A DNA stretch of 64,000 nt from Schistosoma mansoni (taxonomy: Eukaryota; Platyhelminthes; Trematoda; Strigeidida; Schistosomatidae). Every line of letters starts with the position of its first letter. Position 1 is the first letter of the stretch. The notes beneath the pieces were generated by a model that was not told the origin of the DNA, ran no database searches, and saw nothing but the letters and a program-made list of their open reading frames with translations. The stretch spans positions 16,501,004-16,565,003 of the forward strand of contig NC_031498.1 in the NCBI RefSeq assembly GCF_000237925.1, written 5' to 3'. Positions 32,488 to 44,930 of the stretch are shown here, piece by piece. The position numbers were made by a program, and so were the translations under genes.

Positions 32488-35400
32488 CAAGAGTTGCTGC
32501 TTAGTTTGATCTATCACAGCCAAAGCTGTGAGGTAAACGAGGTCCTGCTAAACAGTCTCAACACTTTATCACGAAGTGATCGATGTCTAATCCTAGGGGA
32601 CTTTAATGCACCCATGGTGGACTGGGGAAACCTGCGGACTGAATCGTCAGCAAAGTCCTTCGAACAGGAACTAGTTGATGCGGTAATCACATGTGCCCTA
32701 GTGCAACACGTGAAGGAAGCAACTAGGTACGACCCGGGTTCTGCATCATCCCTACTAGATCTTATATTGACTCATTATGAGAATGACGTTGCAAACCTGG
32801 ATTACATGCCACCCCTAGGCAAAAGTGATCATGCAGTTTTAACCTTTGACTTCCATATGACTGTCGATCACGAGCACGCCTCAGCTCAATCAAGACCTAA
32901 CGTCTGGAAAGCCAACATACCAGACATCATGAAATCAGCATCATCAGTAGATTGGAAAATAGACCCAGAGTCATCAATCGAAACGGCTTGGGACGTATTC
33001 CGGAATTTATACTTAAAAGTTACCGCTCCCCACATCCCTTGGACTACACCTAAGGGGCCGAGAAACTCCCCACCGTGGTTCAGTAGGGAGGTTCGCATCC
33101 TTCTCCGTAAAAGAAGGAAAATGTGGGATAGATTTAGGTTACTGGGGACTGACGAGGCAAAATCTCAGTATCGAAAGGCTCGAAATACCTGTGCCTCAAC
33201 CCTCCATAGGGCCAGAAAGCTGTACGAAGAGAAAATCGTTAGGGAATCCATAGACTGCCTTAAAAGCTTGTATTTGTATATAAACCAAAGGGCAAAAAGA
33301 AATGTTCCTTCACTATGGGGAGACAGTACTGCCTCATCACTAGTGGAGGACGACTTTGGCAAAGCTCAAGTATTCTCTAAATACTTTAGCAATGTATACA
33401 CCATAGAAACACCCTTCTCACCAGTCCATGAAAATCCCCCCACACAAGCACTGGACAGCGTGACCATTAAAGAACTCGATGTCCTTGGTCTGCTAGTTAA
33501 GCTTGACATAGGTAAATCCACTGGACCCGATGAACTGCATCCTAGGTTACTAAAGGAATTAGCTAACTTTGTTGCGAACCCTTTAAGTGTATGTTTTAAT
33601 CTATCCGTAACCCAGGGTCGTCTACCAAAAGACTGGAAGAACGCCATAGTAAATTCAGTCTTCAAAACAGGTACAAAACATAAGCCTGAGAATTACCGAC
33701 CAATTAGCCTAACTAGTGTGGTTGTTAAAATCTTAGAAAAGATTATTCGGAAGGAGCTGTTAAAGTATCTCGATGAAAACCGGGTCCTCTCCGAAAAGCA
33801 GCATGGTTTTAGAACAGGTTACTCTTGTCTCACAAACTTATTAGTCGCTCGTGAAAGCCGGTGCGCTCTTAAGGACCAAAAGTTACCTATAGACGTAGCT
33901 TATATCGATTTCAGCAAAGCTTTTGACAAGGTTCCGCATAACCGGCTGTTATATAAGCTAAGGAATATCGGGATTGGAGGCAATCTATTGATGTGGATGA
34001 AAGACTTCCTAGTCGGGCGTCAACAAAGAGTAAGGGTGAACTCCAAGTTGTCTAGCTGGGAAACTATGCTTAGTGGAGTCCCCCAGGGTACAGTTTTGGG
34101 GCCAGTGTTATTCCTCCTGTACGTAAATGACTTCCCTCGTCTACTATCGTCATCGGTCTTACTCTATGCTGACGATGTCAAGATATGGAGAGCGATACAA
34201 AGCAAGGGCGATAGCTTAGAACTTCAAAACGACCTGGAGAGATTATCTGAATGGTCCCAAACCTGGCAATTGCCGATAAACACTTCCAAGTGTATTGTGA
34301 TGCATATTGGCCACCAGGGTACACGATGAATAACACTGAGTTACCTATTGTCCAGGCACACAATGACCTAGGCGTCATCGTTAGTCAAGAATTAAAGACT
34401 ACTGCGCACTGCCGTGCAATAGCCGCCAAAGGTTTTAGGACTTTATGGTCCATACGCAGGGCTTTTAAGCATCTCGACGCTAAAACGTTTCTGACTTTGT
34501 ATACAGTGTTCGTACGCCCTAAACTTGAGTACTGCATACAAGCAGCTCAGTCAGTCAGTTACAACGTAGAACTTCGTACGTACGTACATCAGTTCGAGTT
34601 GCCATACCACATTAGCACAGAGATGAAGTTGTCGATTCAAATCCCATATTGGTAGAAGTAGTAAGAGTATAAGCATTATGTGAAAGATAAGGGTTTGAAG
34701 ATGTTACTGAAGGAGTATAATACAGTGAAATAAATTTGGAAAGAGAAAAAGGATACGGACATGAAGAATTCAGAAGATTAGAATTTGGGAGACCACAAAG
34801 AGTGTATGCATCTTCGCCATTGCAAACAATTTTGAGCCATGTCATTCAAGGTCTCTAACCATCGGTTGCTATCATCTCGCGAATCCCAACCAGGTAGTCT
34901 ACACCTACCAACACGGCCCAGTCCACTTGTCAGCGACTTCATGGATTTGTGCCATGTTTTGGTCTGGCCGCCCCTAGCTTTCTTCCAACCTACTCCTACA
35001 CCATAAAACATTGTACATCGGGGCAGTCGGTGGTTGGGCATACGTAACACGTGTTTCAGCCATCTCAACTGATGAAGTTACACTACTTCATCAATCGATT
35101 TCCCATCCTTACCTAGTACCCGTTTCCTAACATCTGCATTACTTATATACAAGCAGCTAGCCCCTGCCTAAAAACAGACAGTGAACTCTTGGAAAGGGTT
35201 CAGAGAACAGCAACTAGGCTGATTCCCGGAATAGCAAAGCTCCCGTATGGTACTAGACTGACCAAGCTAAACCTATTCCCGCTGTCATATAGAAGAATTA
35301 GAGGCTACTTGATTACAGTTTTCAAATTGCTTAATGACAAATTTGCACCTGATATGCCCTCATTTTTCTTGTCTTCCAAAACAGAAAATCTACGAGGACA

Positions 35401-35640
35401 CTCCAAAAAAGTTCACAAGCCCAGAACGAATTACTTGTCAGCTGACTACCGACTTTCCCATCGAATAATCAACGAGTGGAATTCATTACCTCAGCACGTG
35501 GTTGAGGCTCCATCCGTCGACTCCTTCAAAAGAAAGTTGGATCAGCTGAGAGACCATCATTGCCAGGACTAACACAGACCATCTAGCCTCCTGTCCTTTC
35601 CAAACTGAAACTGAATGATAGATGATCAGGACAAAACAGA
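32488..35640 (+). mobile_element. CR1-type LINE, 5'-truncated, with nested RTE insertion
   Basis: A 611-codon frame (32494-34329) starts inside the endonuclease domain (LILGDFNAPMVDW, then GKSDHAVLTF). It covers the reverse transcriptase: GKSTGPDELHPRLLKELA, LPKDWKNAIVNSVFKTG, NYRPISLTSVVVKILEKII, KQHGFRTGYSC, YIDFSKAFDKVPH, SGVPQGTVLGPVLF and the catalytic LLYADDVKIW. These are CR1-clade signatures (schistosome SR1/Perere-type). One frame change near 34310-34325 leads to NNTELPIVQAHNDLGVIVS...FVRPKLEYCIQA. An RTE copy interrupts it at 34548-35146. After it the frame resumes at SPCLKTDSELLERVQRTATRL and ends at a TAA at 35570-35572. Apart from the insertion and one frame change it is well preserved. 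Confidence 0.9.
34548..35146 (-). mobile_element. RTE (SR2-like) insertion nested in CR1
   Basis: A 599-bp 5'-truncated RTE flanked by the 12-bp duplication ATACAAGCAGCT (34536-34547 and 35147-35158). Removing it and one duplicate restores the CR1 frame YCIQAASPCLKT. Minus strand: MRWLKHVLRMPNHRLPR..., CRLPGWDSRDDSNRWLETL, 3' UTR, and an end AACTGACTGACTG. The RTE was therefore active after this CR1 copy inserted. Confidence 0.93.
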
Positions 35641-36340
35641 GGCCATGGTGGGTTATTTCGGGACAGTTTTCGTTCACGAGCCTCTTCTAGACGAAGAACT
35701 AGACCCAAATACAAGGTAACAAAACCAGCTGCCGACTGTGGACTTTGATCAAGACGATGTACTAAAGGTCCTTAGCACTTCAGACACGGAAAAATCAACA
35801 AGACCGAATCAACTACATATCAGGTCATTTACTTTTTATACTGCATAAACTCTAAAGTATAGTTGAGTCCCAATGCTACTGTACGCTGATGCAAAAATCT
35901 GGCGAGAAACAACATTAGACGCAGATGCATGTGCACTACTGACAATTAGATGTTCAGATTAGGTGGTCTATGGAACGGCTGAAGCTTATCAACGCAGTCA
36001 AGTGTGTCTACATGCACATTGGGGATAAGAAAGTAAACAGTTACAGCATGTGGGGAGAGCCTGTGCACGTAGTACCGATCTTATGTTGGCAGTGAGCCAT
36101 AATGTTAAGATCGCAGCCCACTGCCGCGAGGTCGCAGCTAAGAAGTTTAGGGCCTTATGGGCTTTAAGACGGTCATTTAAGTTATATAGTATTGTTTTCA
36201 CTGTAATATAAACCTTAGTGAGATTCAAACTTGAAAGGTGCTTTCAGGCTAGTGCTCTTGTTTAAAAGGTGACTCGGGTAACCTGGAAAAGTACAGAGGG
36301 CAACTACCCGTGCAATTCCGAAACTCTAGGGTTTGACATA
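35641..36340 (+). mobile_element. Degenerate CR1-like remnant
   Basis: Pieces match the CR1 protein with large losses: a part like VYTIETPF...DKSTRP near 35650-35820, LLYADAKIW near 35875-35910, and the HCREVAAK...ALRRSF part near 36115-36185. Many breaks; older than the copy just upstream and probably a different CR1 subfamily. Confidence 0.65.
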
Positions 36341-36349
36341 CTAATGGCT

Positions 36350-36920
36350 AATAGCTACTCCTAACTTTGTCCTACCATATATTAGGAGGTGATCTAATTT
36401 TGGCGTATAGAATATTGAGATACTCTCTTTTTCTTCTTACCAGATTAAGACAACTCAGAAGACATAGCATACAAGTAAAAAAACGAAGAACAAACGGAAC
36501 ACCCGTGTTATACAAGTTTCCACACAGTTTTTGGAAGTTGAAATAAGAAAGAATGGAGCTGTTTATGTCTTTCCCGAGTACCTACATAGAACCTACTACG
36601 TTTTCGCCAAAGTCAATTTTGCGCCTTGGTTAGAGCGCGTACTTTAAAATAAACTAAAACAAATTATAATAAACGGTTCACAACTTTCTAACAACAAATA
36701 ACGAAAAAGGATTTATAAAAAATTATTTTTGGCCTACACTTCGACACTCACTTCCTCACCTATCAGTTGATGATGAAGTCCATCTTATTCCGTGCATCCG
36801 GTTTTGAAATTCGCTACGAAACTTCGCCATTTTACAATTTCATGTATTTTAGTCCCTGTGTGGACTCGACAAGCTTGCCAATAGATTGGCTACTTTGGAT
36901 TAAACGTTGTTTACCTCGAA
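36350..36920. other. Upstream region of the INO80E-like gene
   Basis: No repeat recognised. A frame at 36767-36952 overlaps the gene start but has no family match and is not used in the spliced model. Promoter and 5' UTR of the next gene are likely here. Confidence 0.4.
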
Positions 36921-39382
36921 ATGAACGAATTATCCCAAGGTATTATCAATGAAAATGCTTATATATATATAAAGACCCAATAGAGGAAAGATATGAAATG
37001 CTTAAGAACTTGTGCAAACAACAGATCGTGGTAAGTGTGTTTGTCTTCCGGTTTCTTACATGTCTGAAGATAAATGAGACTCTGAAATCCGAAATCATTA
37101 AATTAAACAATATTATCCGCGTAGTTTCTAGTGAGAAAGAGTAAGTTCTCGGGTCTTCGTCAACTACGGCTTATAATTTTAGCTTACTACTGGATGAATT
37201 GATAAACAACCATTCTACTTGTCGAAACGCTGTCAAAGACGAATCTAAACCTTTTCAAAAGTAGGTTCCTGTCTGCCTGTAACACTTTAGATCGGTTATA
37301 TCTGTCGGAAATAAACGTCCCGTGAATTTTTCCGAGGATTATCAGGACCTAAAAAAAATCAAGAGTGACCCGACTGTCGCTGGTAAGTCCATAAAAGTTA
37401 TTTGTTCTCAATAAAAGACTTAAGTACCATGCTCTTTATCGCTGTACTTTATTAAGATGAAGTCCATTATCTCTGGGGTTTCTCTTTGACAGAACAGTTC
37501 GTCACTATTGATTGGTCTACCGAAAAAAGGCAAAATATGACCAAGACGACTTTTGATTATCAGTCTCAATAAATCTCAGATCATTGTAGATAAGTGTAAA
37601 AGTACCTCACATTGACCACTTATTTATGCAGTGAGATCCATGCAAATGAAGCAGCTTGCTAACCTCAATCGTCATTAGTCACCAGTCTTCGATGTATAAC
37701 TATTATTCTTTGCAGTAACTAGTAATTAGTCACTATTTAGTATCCCTGTCTCATTTCCTGGGGAATTGTGCAAATGTAAGGTCAATCCATTTTCGACTAA
37801 TGCGAGGTAACTTGTGTTCACCCAATACCACCAATCTTATTGGTAGTTGGTAGGTCACTAAGCTAATCTTAGTCAGTTAGTTATGATCAGCGTAATCTGG
37901 CACAAATGTACATCAGCCTGGATTCTCATATCACAAATCAAAGTGATACAAGTAATAGCAAAGGATTGGGAATTATCGTGAGAAGAATTTGATATCTAGA
38001 ATATGGTTCTGTAATGAATTAAGAGGTATGTTTGATTGGGTACTGGAACTCAGAACCTAAAGGACCATAGAGAGTAAATATATCTGTGCCTCTATGATAA
38101 TTAATGAATAATGTCATACATTGCTTTCAACCACTGATCATAAGTAGATAACACTGGTCCTGAAGATCCATAATTTTCACAATAGTTGCTCCTGTTCAGC
38201 AAACGTCACTTTAGAAGTGAATGAAGGAAAAGTAAAGTAACAGTGAGTCTGTTGTTATTGTGTTCTTTAACTAAAGTAAAACTTCCGATAAGAGTTTGAA
38301 CTATAAAGTCTATTAATTCTTTTTTCATCCATAGATCGTAACGAAAATGCGGGTTTCCACAGTGACTCAACCAGTTTATCAGCTTTGAATTCAATCTCAA
38401 TACAAGAAAATGTAAGTTTAAGTTAAGTTTACGTACTAAAATATTTATTCTTATTGTGTCGCTGATAGCCCTCATGCCCCAACTTATGGTTGTAAAATAT
38501 ACCTCTTTAAAGCTGGAAACACAAGTGGTTTACAAATAATTATTCATAGATAGCCTCAAAGTACTTGACTTTAACATAACCACTAAATATCCAATTCTAA
38601 TACAAGACACAGAATACTGCTAGAAGATTTATCACTTGATGTTGTGACAATTTGTTTTCTAGGACGTATTATGCATTTAAAGTTATTTACTTCTCAAAAG
38701 AATGTTTTAATCCTGAACTTTTTAATAAAGTCTCTATTACTTCCCTGTTTAGGAAGACCGTTGGAATGCACATGACCAAATACAGACGAATCATAGTCAT
38801 CTGTCTGGTCATTCATCTCTTATATCAACTAAACCCAGGTTACAATACCAAACTCCTTCAGTTCAATCAAAGACAAACATATCCGTTACTCCTAGTGGCG
38901 ATAGTGAGATCTCACCACGGTTGCTAAGTTCTTCTGGAACTACTTTGAAATCGAGTTTGAGTAATCCAGGATCCCCGCCTACAATCACTTCAAATACTCA
39001 TCTAGTCACACCAGTTGCTGCTAGTTCCAATAATTTAACTACTACTCAGCGACCAAACAGAGGTAGTTCTCTTGTAACTAATTCGTCAGTATGTCCTTCA
39101 AATCCATCAATTCCTTATGTATCATTCGCATCCCAAAGAACCCCTCCAATCGGTTCCCACTCAAAATACGTATCTGTAACAAACCGTCCCCTAAAAGTTG
39201 TTAGTTCTGGGACTGTGAATAATACAGCTGGTAACATCTTAAAGTCTGTAACTTCGCCTCCTATATCGCCTGGAATTCGATTGTCTGGTGGCCAACCAAC
39301 AAGCCAGCGTATTTTAATTCAACCAAGCAACTGTAATGTTCGTTCGGTTGTCTTTCCTCGACAACAATCTCATGCAAAGTAA
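36921..39382 (+). CDS. INO80E: INO80E/TFPT-like coiled-coil protein, complete, seven exons
   Basis: Exons 36921-36939, 36975-37030, 37070-37140, 37183-37260, 37291-37382, 38335-38411 and 38753-39382 have GT/AG borders and join in phase to a 340-residue protein ending at a TAA. Residues 11-55 (RYEMLKNLCKQQIVINETLK, then SEIIKLNNIIRVVSSEKDLL, then LDELI) form a coiled coil. They align without gaps to the conserved block of INO80E (KYRNLKRKLKFL...VSRDKSFLLDRLL), with about 15 of 45 identities counted by eye against the remembered human sequence. The rest is Ser/Thr/Pro/Asn-rich and likely disordered, with a basic KRP...KKIK patch. INO80E is an accessory subunit of the nuclear INO80 chromatin remodeller; TFPT/INO80F has a similar block and is the main alternative. 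The first four introns are 35, 39, 42 and 30 nt and the last two 952 and 341 nt, the small-first pattern known from schistosomes. Intron 5 holds a worn RTE 3' end. Confidence 0.75.
37868..38105 (-). mobile_element. Worn RTE 3' end in INO80E-like intron 5
   Basis: Minus-strand similarity to the RTE 3' UTR and last codons (CAGTTAGTTATGATCAGCGT... corresponds to the reversed GACTGACTGAC end). Weak, many changes. Confidence 0.4.
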
Positions 39383-39779
39383 ATCAGTTTCTGTGTTTAT
39401 TGTTTCGATTATTTTTATCCTAGCATTTTTATGTAGTTTTAATCAGATAAAATAGCACATAAAAATGTTTTAAGTTCTAAGGCCTCGAAACATAATCTAG
39501 ACATGATATCATTGAATTCTTTCAATGGGACATAGTGTTGTAAGAGCATATAAAGGAAGTCGATAATTATCCCGAAGATCTTGTAAAGAAATACCATCAC
39601 TTATTTCTATTGTTCCGAATTGGCAGTGATAAGTGACATTCTAAAGCCGCTTTTTAATAACATACTTGATATTGTTGTAGGCTTGTCTGGTGAAAAACTT
39701 GCCGATCGTAAATATGTAGTCTGTTATAATGAAGTGACAAGTAAACTACTCAAATCATACATAATCAGTTAGAGGTCAT

Positions 39780-40092
39780 TATTTATTTATATATTTCAAC
39801 ACATAAATATTGGTACAAAGGGGTACCGAATACATATGCGCCACACAAGTCACTTGATTTACGTGTGGGCTGTGATACTGCTCGAGTGCCCAGACTGAAG
39901 CACGTAGTTTTCTTAGGGGGCCACACATGGAGCCTTCGACCTAATGGTCTGATACACAAGGCAGTGGAGCAACGTCAGGAGATGTAGTCCCATGGCAGCA
40001 GGTGACCAACGATTGGTTCATACGACATTTGTTCTCTCAGGAGCGTGGAGCCCATGTGCACCATTGTTTTTGAATCAGGGTTTTCCAACTCA
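39780..40092 (+). repeat. ~520-bp dispersed repeat, copy 9 (right part missing)
   Basis: The left 300 bp of the repeat, ending at GGGTTTTCCAACTC. Same orientation. Lies between the INO80E-like gene and the next possible exons. Confidence 0.72.
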
Positions 40093-40382
40093 TAATCAGT
40101 TGGAGGTCAACAGTTAGTGTATGACAAGTACTGTACATCATCAAAGCGTACTTATGAAATTAGTCAAATTTTGTGCCTAAATTCAATTTCTGATGAGGTA
40201 TTAGGAGGTTTACGTCAGTGGTTATACTAATATGACAAGTAAAATCAATCTACACAGTGAGGACCAGAGTCGCGCAGGCCATTATTGGCTTCTTAGCTCT
40301 GTTATTGCCTCAATCTAATGAATAATATCGGGATGCAAATGGTTCTAATTAACCCTTATGAAACTCGTCTATCTAAACTTAG

Positions 40383-40975
40383 GCTATTTGATGACTGTTT
40401 GAACACCAACCCCACAAGTTTTCTCTTGTTTCGTGATAATACCATGTAAGTAATCCAGGGGTGTGTTTTGAGTGTATTGGTGATAATTATCCAATTAATA
40501 TTACTTTTTAAACTATTACTTCAGTACTCTTATTTCTGCTTTTGTCTTCAACATCATCTTTTCGTTTTTGGGAAACACATCTTGATCCTTTATTTCACAA
40601 ACCATTTTTGTATGGTGAATTTATTGAGTCACTGTGTCCCAGCAACATTGATGTGAACGTCAGTCAGCTTTGCATAAACATTGTAGAACTACTGTCAGTA
40701 CTTCCTAGAAGTCCTTTCTTCTGATGCTTTTGTTTAAGTAACACATCTGTATATAAATAAAGATGCGTCTCTTAGTTTTCTGAAAAACGTTGTTCCAGTT
40801 GGCAGGGTAAGATTTGTTGACCTTTATTCATTACTGATGTTTCTCCATTATCAATACCATTTGTTAGTTCTCTCATTTCATTTTCATTTTTTAGTGATTC
40901 TTGCGAATTTGGGTATGCAGAGAGATGAATGGCTTATTTATAAAGTATCATTATGTATATTTGAAACTATTCCAT
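40383..40975 (+). CDS. Possible exons of an unrecognised plus-strand gene
   Basis: Exon-like pieces: 40383-40445 (TTAG acceptor, LFDDCLNTNPTSFLLFRDNT, GTAAGT donor); 40525 to about 40720 (TTCAG acceptor, frame SSTSSFRFWETHLDPLFHKP, then FLYGEFIESLCPSNIDVNVS); about 40777-40806 (FSEKRCSSWQ, GGTAAG donor); and about 40897-40951 (TTTTTAG acceptor, ILANLGMQRDEWLIYK, GTATCA). Phases do not all agree: piece one would put piece two in a frame that soon stops, so the model is incomplete. FLLFRDNT recalls the FR-NT signature of RasGAP domains, but the rest does not match, so I do not name it. Confidence 0.3.
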
Positions 40976-41294
40976 ATGATTGTTGTTATTATCATTATCA
41001 TGTTAGTATCAAACGAACTAAATCTATTATTGTACAGTCTCATAAATATTTATTTGTCAATTCATACGTGAATATATTTCACCCTACTTTTCGCTCTTTT
41101 CATACGTATTTTGTAGGATGACATGGTTTTGGGTTGTTTTTTTCTGTAGCTCTATTGTCCACCAGTTCTCTCTGTTCTAATTTATGGGTGATAAGCATCA
41201 AACTTAGAAATAGGAGATATTCATAAGTTACTAGTATTCGTTCATTGGGTTCTGCAAACCACTGTTCGTATATTTTAGGATCCATTGAGTTAGC

Positions 41295-41820
41295 AATTCT
41301 GAAGCTAGGTGCAGAGTATTAGATAAGTACGACAAATCGATTGACGAGGTGGTGAATCTTTATCGACTGAAATGATTAGAACATTTATGACGTATGCCCA
41401 TTCACTGACTACCTCGATGGGCATGGATGGCTGCGATAAAAGTAGGTTGGAAGAAAGGTGAGGGAGGCCAAACCAAAACGTGACATTAGTCCATTAAGTC
41501 GCTGGCTGTAGGTGTAGACCACTTGGTTGGAGTCTGTATGTTTATCGTAACTTTAAGTGACATAGCTCAGAATTGTTCACAGTGATGGCGGTGCATTCAC
41601 TCTTAGTTTCTAAATTCCTCATAAGATTTTGTTTGTTCGTTCTCTAATTTCTATTTTCATAAATCATTTCTTCAATGCCTAATCTTTTCTGCTACCACTA
41701 ATGCTGTTGTTACCTATACTATGGGATTTGTCCTGATAATTTCGTCTTCTTTTGTTAATGGTGTGTGGCAACCGATGTACGCATGTGTCACGTTCTGCGT
41801 TGCGTTCAACTGACTCTATA
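41295..41820 (+). mobile_element. Old RTE 3' fragment
   Basis: Plus strand: DKSIDEVVNLYRLK-like, then the PIH-LPRWAW region and AEVGRKVREAKPKRDISPLS-like C-terminal part, then the 3' UTR to TTGCGTTCAACTGACTC. Many changes. Confidence 0.7.
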
Positions 41821-42087
41821 GTCTAAGGTTTTCTCAGCTAGTCGAGATGACACATTCTAAAACAACTTTGTTTCAATGAGTTGTTAAATGATAGAACTGT
41901 ATGTACTTTTGATATTATATACATTCCGACTAGACTGAGAAAGATCCACTGAACAAGAGGCTGTATTCGAAAATGATGTACAACTTCAACTCAAAGCTAA
42001 TCAAATGATTCCAAATAGTGTCATTATAGTAGTTTATCATTAATTCAGCGGACGATTTACTCATACACTATGCGTTATTTCCTTAGT

Positions 42088-43835
42088 CAGTCAGCTACAA
42101 CGTAGGACCAGGCACATATATACATTGGTCAAGTTGCTACACCTCATTAGCATAACATGATGAACACTGAATTCATAGAAGTAGTTAGTTTAATCGTGGT
42201 TTAATATATGAAAGATTGTATATAAGGATATAGTACAGGAAGAAAGAAAGCAATTCTGATCTCATAGTTTAAGGGAAGACAAAGAGTGTATGCACCTACG
42301 CCATTGTGATCGATTCTGAGCCATGTCACACAGAGTCTCCAACCACTGGTTACTATTGTCACGTGGACCCCAACCAAGTAGTCTGCATCTACCAACATGG
42401 CTCAAACTAGAAGTTAGTGACTTCAAGGACTAATGCCATGTTTCGGTTTGCCCGCCCCTAACTCTCTTCCAACCATCCCTAACACTAGTCAGCATAGCGC
42501 GTCGTAGTAATCGGTGTTCAGGCATACGTAACACATGGCTCAACCATTTCGGTCGATGACGATTTACAACCTCATCGACTGATTTACCATCAATCCCTCA
42601 TAACCTGCGTCTAACCTCATTTTTACTTACCTGGTGATCCCAGCAGACGAGAGCAATATTTCTTAGATGTCTGTGATCGAATACTTGTAACTTACGAGTA
42701 TCTTCTATCCCTTGTGGTCACGTTTCGCAGCCGTATAGTAGAACAGAGTGAACTATTGCCCAGTATACTCGTCCCTTAATTGATAGACGGATATCTCGCC
42801 TTCGCCATATTTAACGAAAACCGAACGTGCTTTCTGAATCTGTGCAAAGATTTCGTCATACATCAACCCATTAGTGCTGATCAAACTCCCAGTTGTCGAC
42901 GCGTTCGACTTCACTTCTTATCCTTAGTTCAGGTGTTGACATAGACCAGTCCTGGAGCAACAATTTACATTTGGAGGGGGACAAACATATCCCAAACATC
43001 CTTTCATTGTTACTCAGTGCTACCAAAGGACTCAGCATTTAGTCAGCGTCTTCACAAAACAGGACTATATCATCTGCGTATTTTAAGTCAATAACTGGAC
43101 CTCGCGGTAGGAGATCGATGCCCGAAAATTCAGTCAACGAGAGCGTTATTTCGATCAGTGGGTCTATAGTGAAGTTAAACAAAAACGGAGATAGTGGACA
43201 GCCTTCTCAGACACCATAAGCTCTGACTCGACTGGTAGTGTTCGAGTAAAGAGCCTTCACAAGTTTTATGTATTTCTGAGGTACGCCTTTCAATGATAGA
43301 CACTGCCACAGAACGTCTCGGTCTAGAGTCAAATGCTGCTTTTAAGTCAAGAAAAACTCCTTGTCTGACGCCGATAAGCATGTATGTGTTTTAAAATCTG
43401 ACGGATGGTGAATATGTTGTCGATGCAGCCATGACCAGGTCTGAAGCCAGCCTGATTTTCTCGTATTTGCAGTTCACAAGTCTTAGGCGCCCGATAACTG
43501 AGTCTAGTATTTTAGACGTTATATTAGTAAAATTAATCCCTCTATGATTATCACAGGATCTTGACCCCTTCTTACATATTGAGACAGTCAGAGATTGTGA
43601 CCAGTCGGGTGGGATTACGTCCAACTCCCAGATTTTACCTAAAATATTAGTCAACCTAATCGCCGAAATTGGACCACCATCCTGAAAGATCTCTGGAGCC
43701 AATCCATCTGAACCAGCTGCCCTTCCTCGTTTCAGATTAGTTATAGCTTTTTGAACTTCAGGTAGGGTCGCGGGGCCTACTTCAATGTTCCATTCAGACT
43801 GTCTGAGAATAGTGGGTAGTTGTGCAGTAGCTGAA
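42088..43835 (-). mobile_element. 5'-truncated RTE copy with reverse transcriptase part
   Basis: About 1.75 kb, minus strand. The 3' end GTTGTAGCTGACTGAC is at 42088. The 5' end corresponds to 18885 of the full copy. Seen: MAPEIFQDGGPISAIRLTNI, VIPPDWSQSLTVSICKKGSR, DNHRGINFTNI, then pieces of the FLDLK-AFDS, PLSPFLFN, YADD and YGCET regions in changing frames. More broken than the full copy. Confidence 0.88.
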
Positions 43836-44535
43836 TGATTTATAGAGTACAGAGATATAGTTAAGAAAGATCTCTCGGATTTTGATAGAGTTTTGTTCTC
43901 TGAGCTGGATGGTTCGGTAGTGGGGCTTTCATCGTTCTTTTGAACGACATCATCAGTACAAACTTCGGGTAGAAGCGAAATGCTTGAATTTTTTCACATA
44001 TGGTTCACAGCTTGTCCTGTACACCTCGATGAAAGCTCCATGACCAAACCATACAGTTCAGAGAACAAAACTTCATCAAAATCATCCACTTGAGCTACAA
44101 ATCTCTATCATCTCAAGATCTCTCGGAAAAATGATGAAAGTATGACACTGATGTATTCGCTTCCTTCCTTGAAATACCTGAACGTGTAATTAATCACACT
44201 TTTGTTTCATTATCCTTTTCTAAAAAATAAAATAGATTGAGTTGTGCTACTGTGTATGTTACTTACCTCTGTTAGTTTAACTATCAACAAGAAAACAATT
44301 ACAAACGTCACCACCATTCTATCTGTCTTGTATAAAACTAGGTGCGTTTATTGATATTTAGTTTTTTCTTCTTTCATTATAAGAAGTAACTAACTAAGAT
44401 GATGTTTATAGATGGGTATCCATCATATTGTTAATATGGATTTTTTTTTGAGTTTCTGGTCTTAACTCCCTTATTCTCACACCCGTTTTCTATTTTGTGT
44501 TAGTGTAACATAATAATACATTCAGAATAATCAGT
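43836..44535. other. Intergenic, nothing firmly recognised
   Basis: Between 43905 and 43990 a motif (TTCGTTCTTxTGAAC...CAAACTTCGGGTAG) recurs weakly near 16100-16140 and 48610-48660, so an old dispersed repeat may be present. Otherwise empty. Confidence 0.35.
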
Positions 44536-44539
44536 TAGG

Positions 44540-44930
44540 TAAGCTAGACCACCGGGGAAACCCTGGAAGCACTGGCCAGCCGTTTCGTCCTATTGTGGGA
44601 CTCCTCAGCAGTGCGCATCCACGACCTCGTCTCGCGAGACTTGAACCCAGGACCTACCAGTTTCGCGCCAGAGCACTTAACCGATAAACACCATGGGATA
44701 CCGACTCAGTGGTCTATCGGTTAAGTGCTCTGGCGCGAGACTGGTAGGTCCTGAGTTCGAGTCTCGCGAGACGAGGTCGTGGATGCTCACTTGTGAGGAG
44801 TCCCACAATAGGACCAAACGGCCATCCAATGCTTTCAGGTTTTCCCTGGTGGTCTAGCTTCAATTGACGAACGCTTTCAACGATGAAAATACTAAATCTC
44901 CACAAAACCCCTTCTGATAATAACTAGATA
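44540..44930. repeat. HH-SINE B head-to-head inverted pair
   Basis: The left unit is minus (tail, hammerhead, head, 44540-44690) and the right unit is plus (head, hammerhead, tail, 44705-44930). They meet at their tRNA-like heads (ACTCAGTGGTCTATCGGTTA) and form a long imperfect palindrome of about 170-bp arms. The left core CTGAGGAG/CGAAAC is kept but its cleavage triplet is GGC. The right core is broken (TGTGAGGAG, CCAAAC). Confidence 0.82.

Noticed and set aside
38652-38927. Open frame overlapping the last INO80E-like exon in another phase
   Set aside because: The spliced frame from 38753 continues through all upstream exons; the other frame has no support.
40383-40445. RasGAP domain call from FLLFRDNT
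   Set aside because: Only a few residues agree and the following piece does not match the family.
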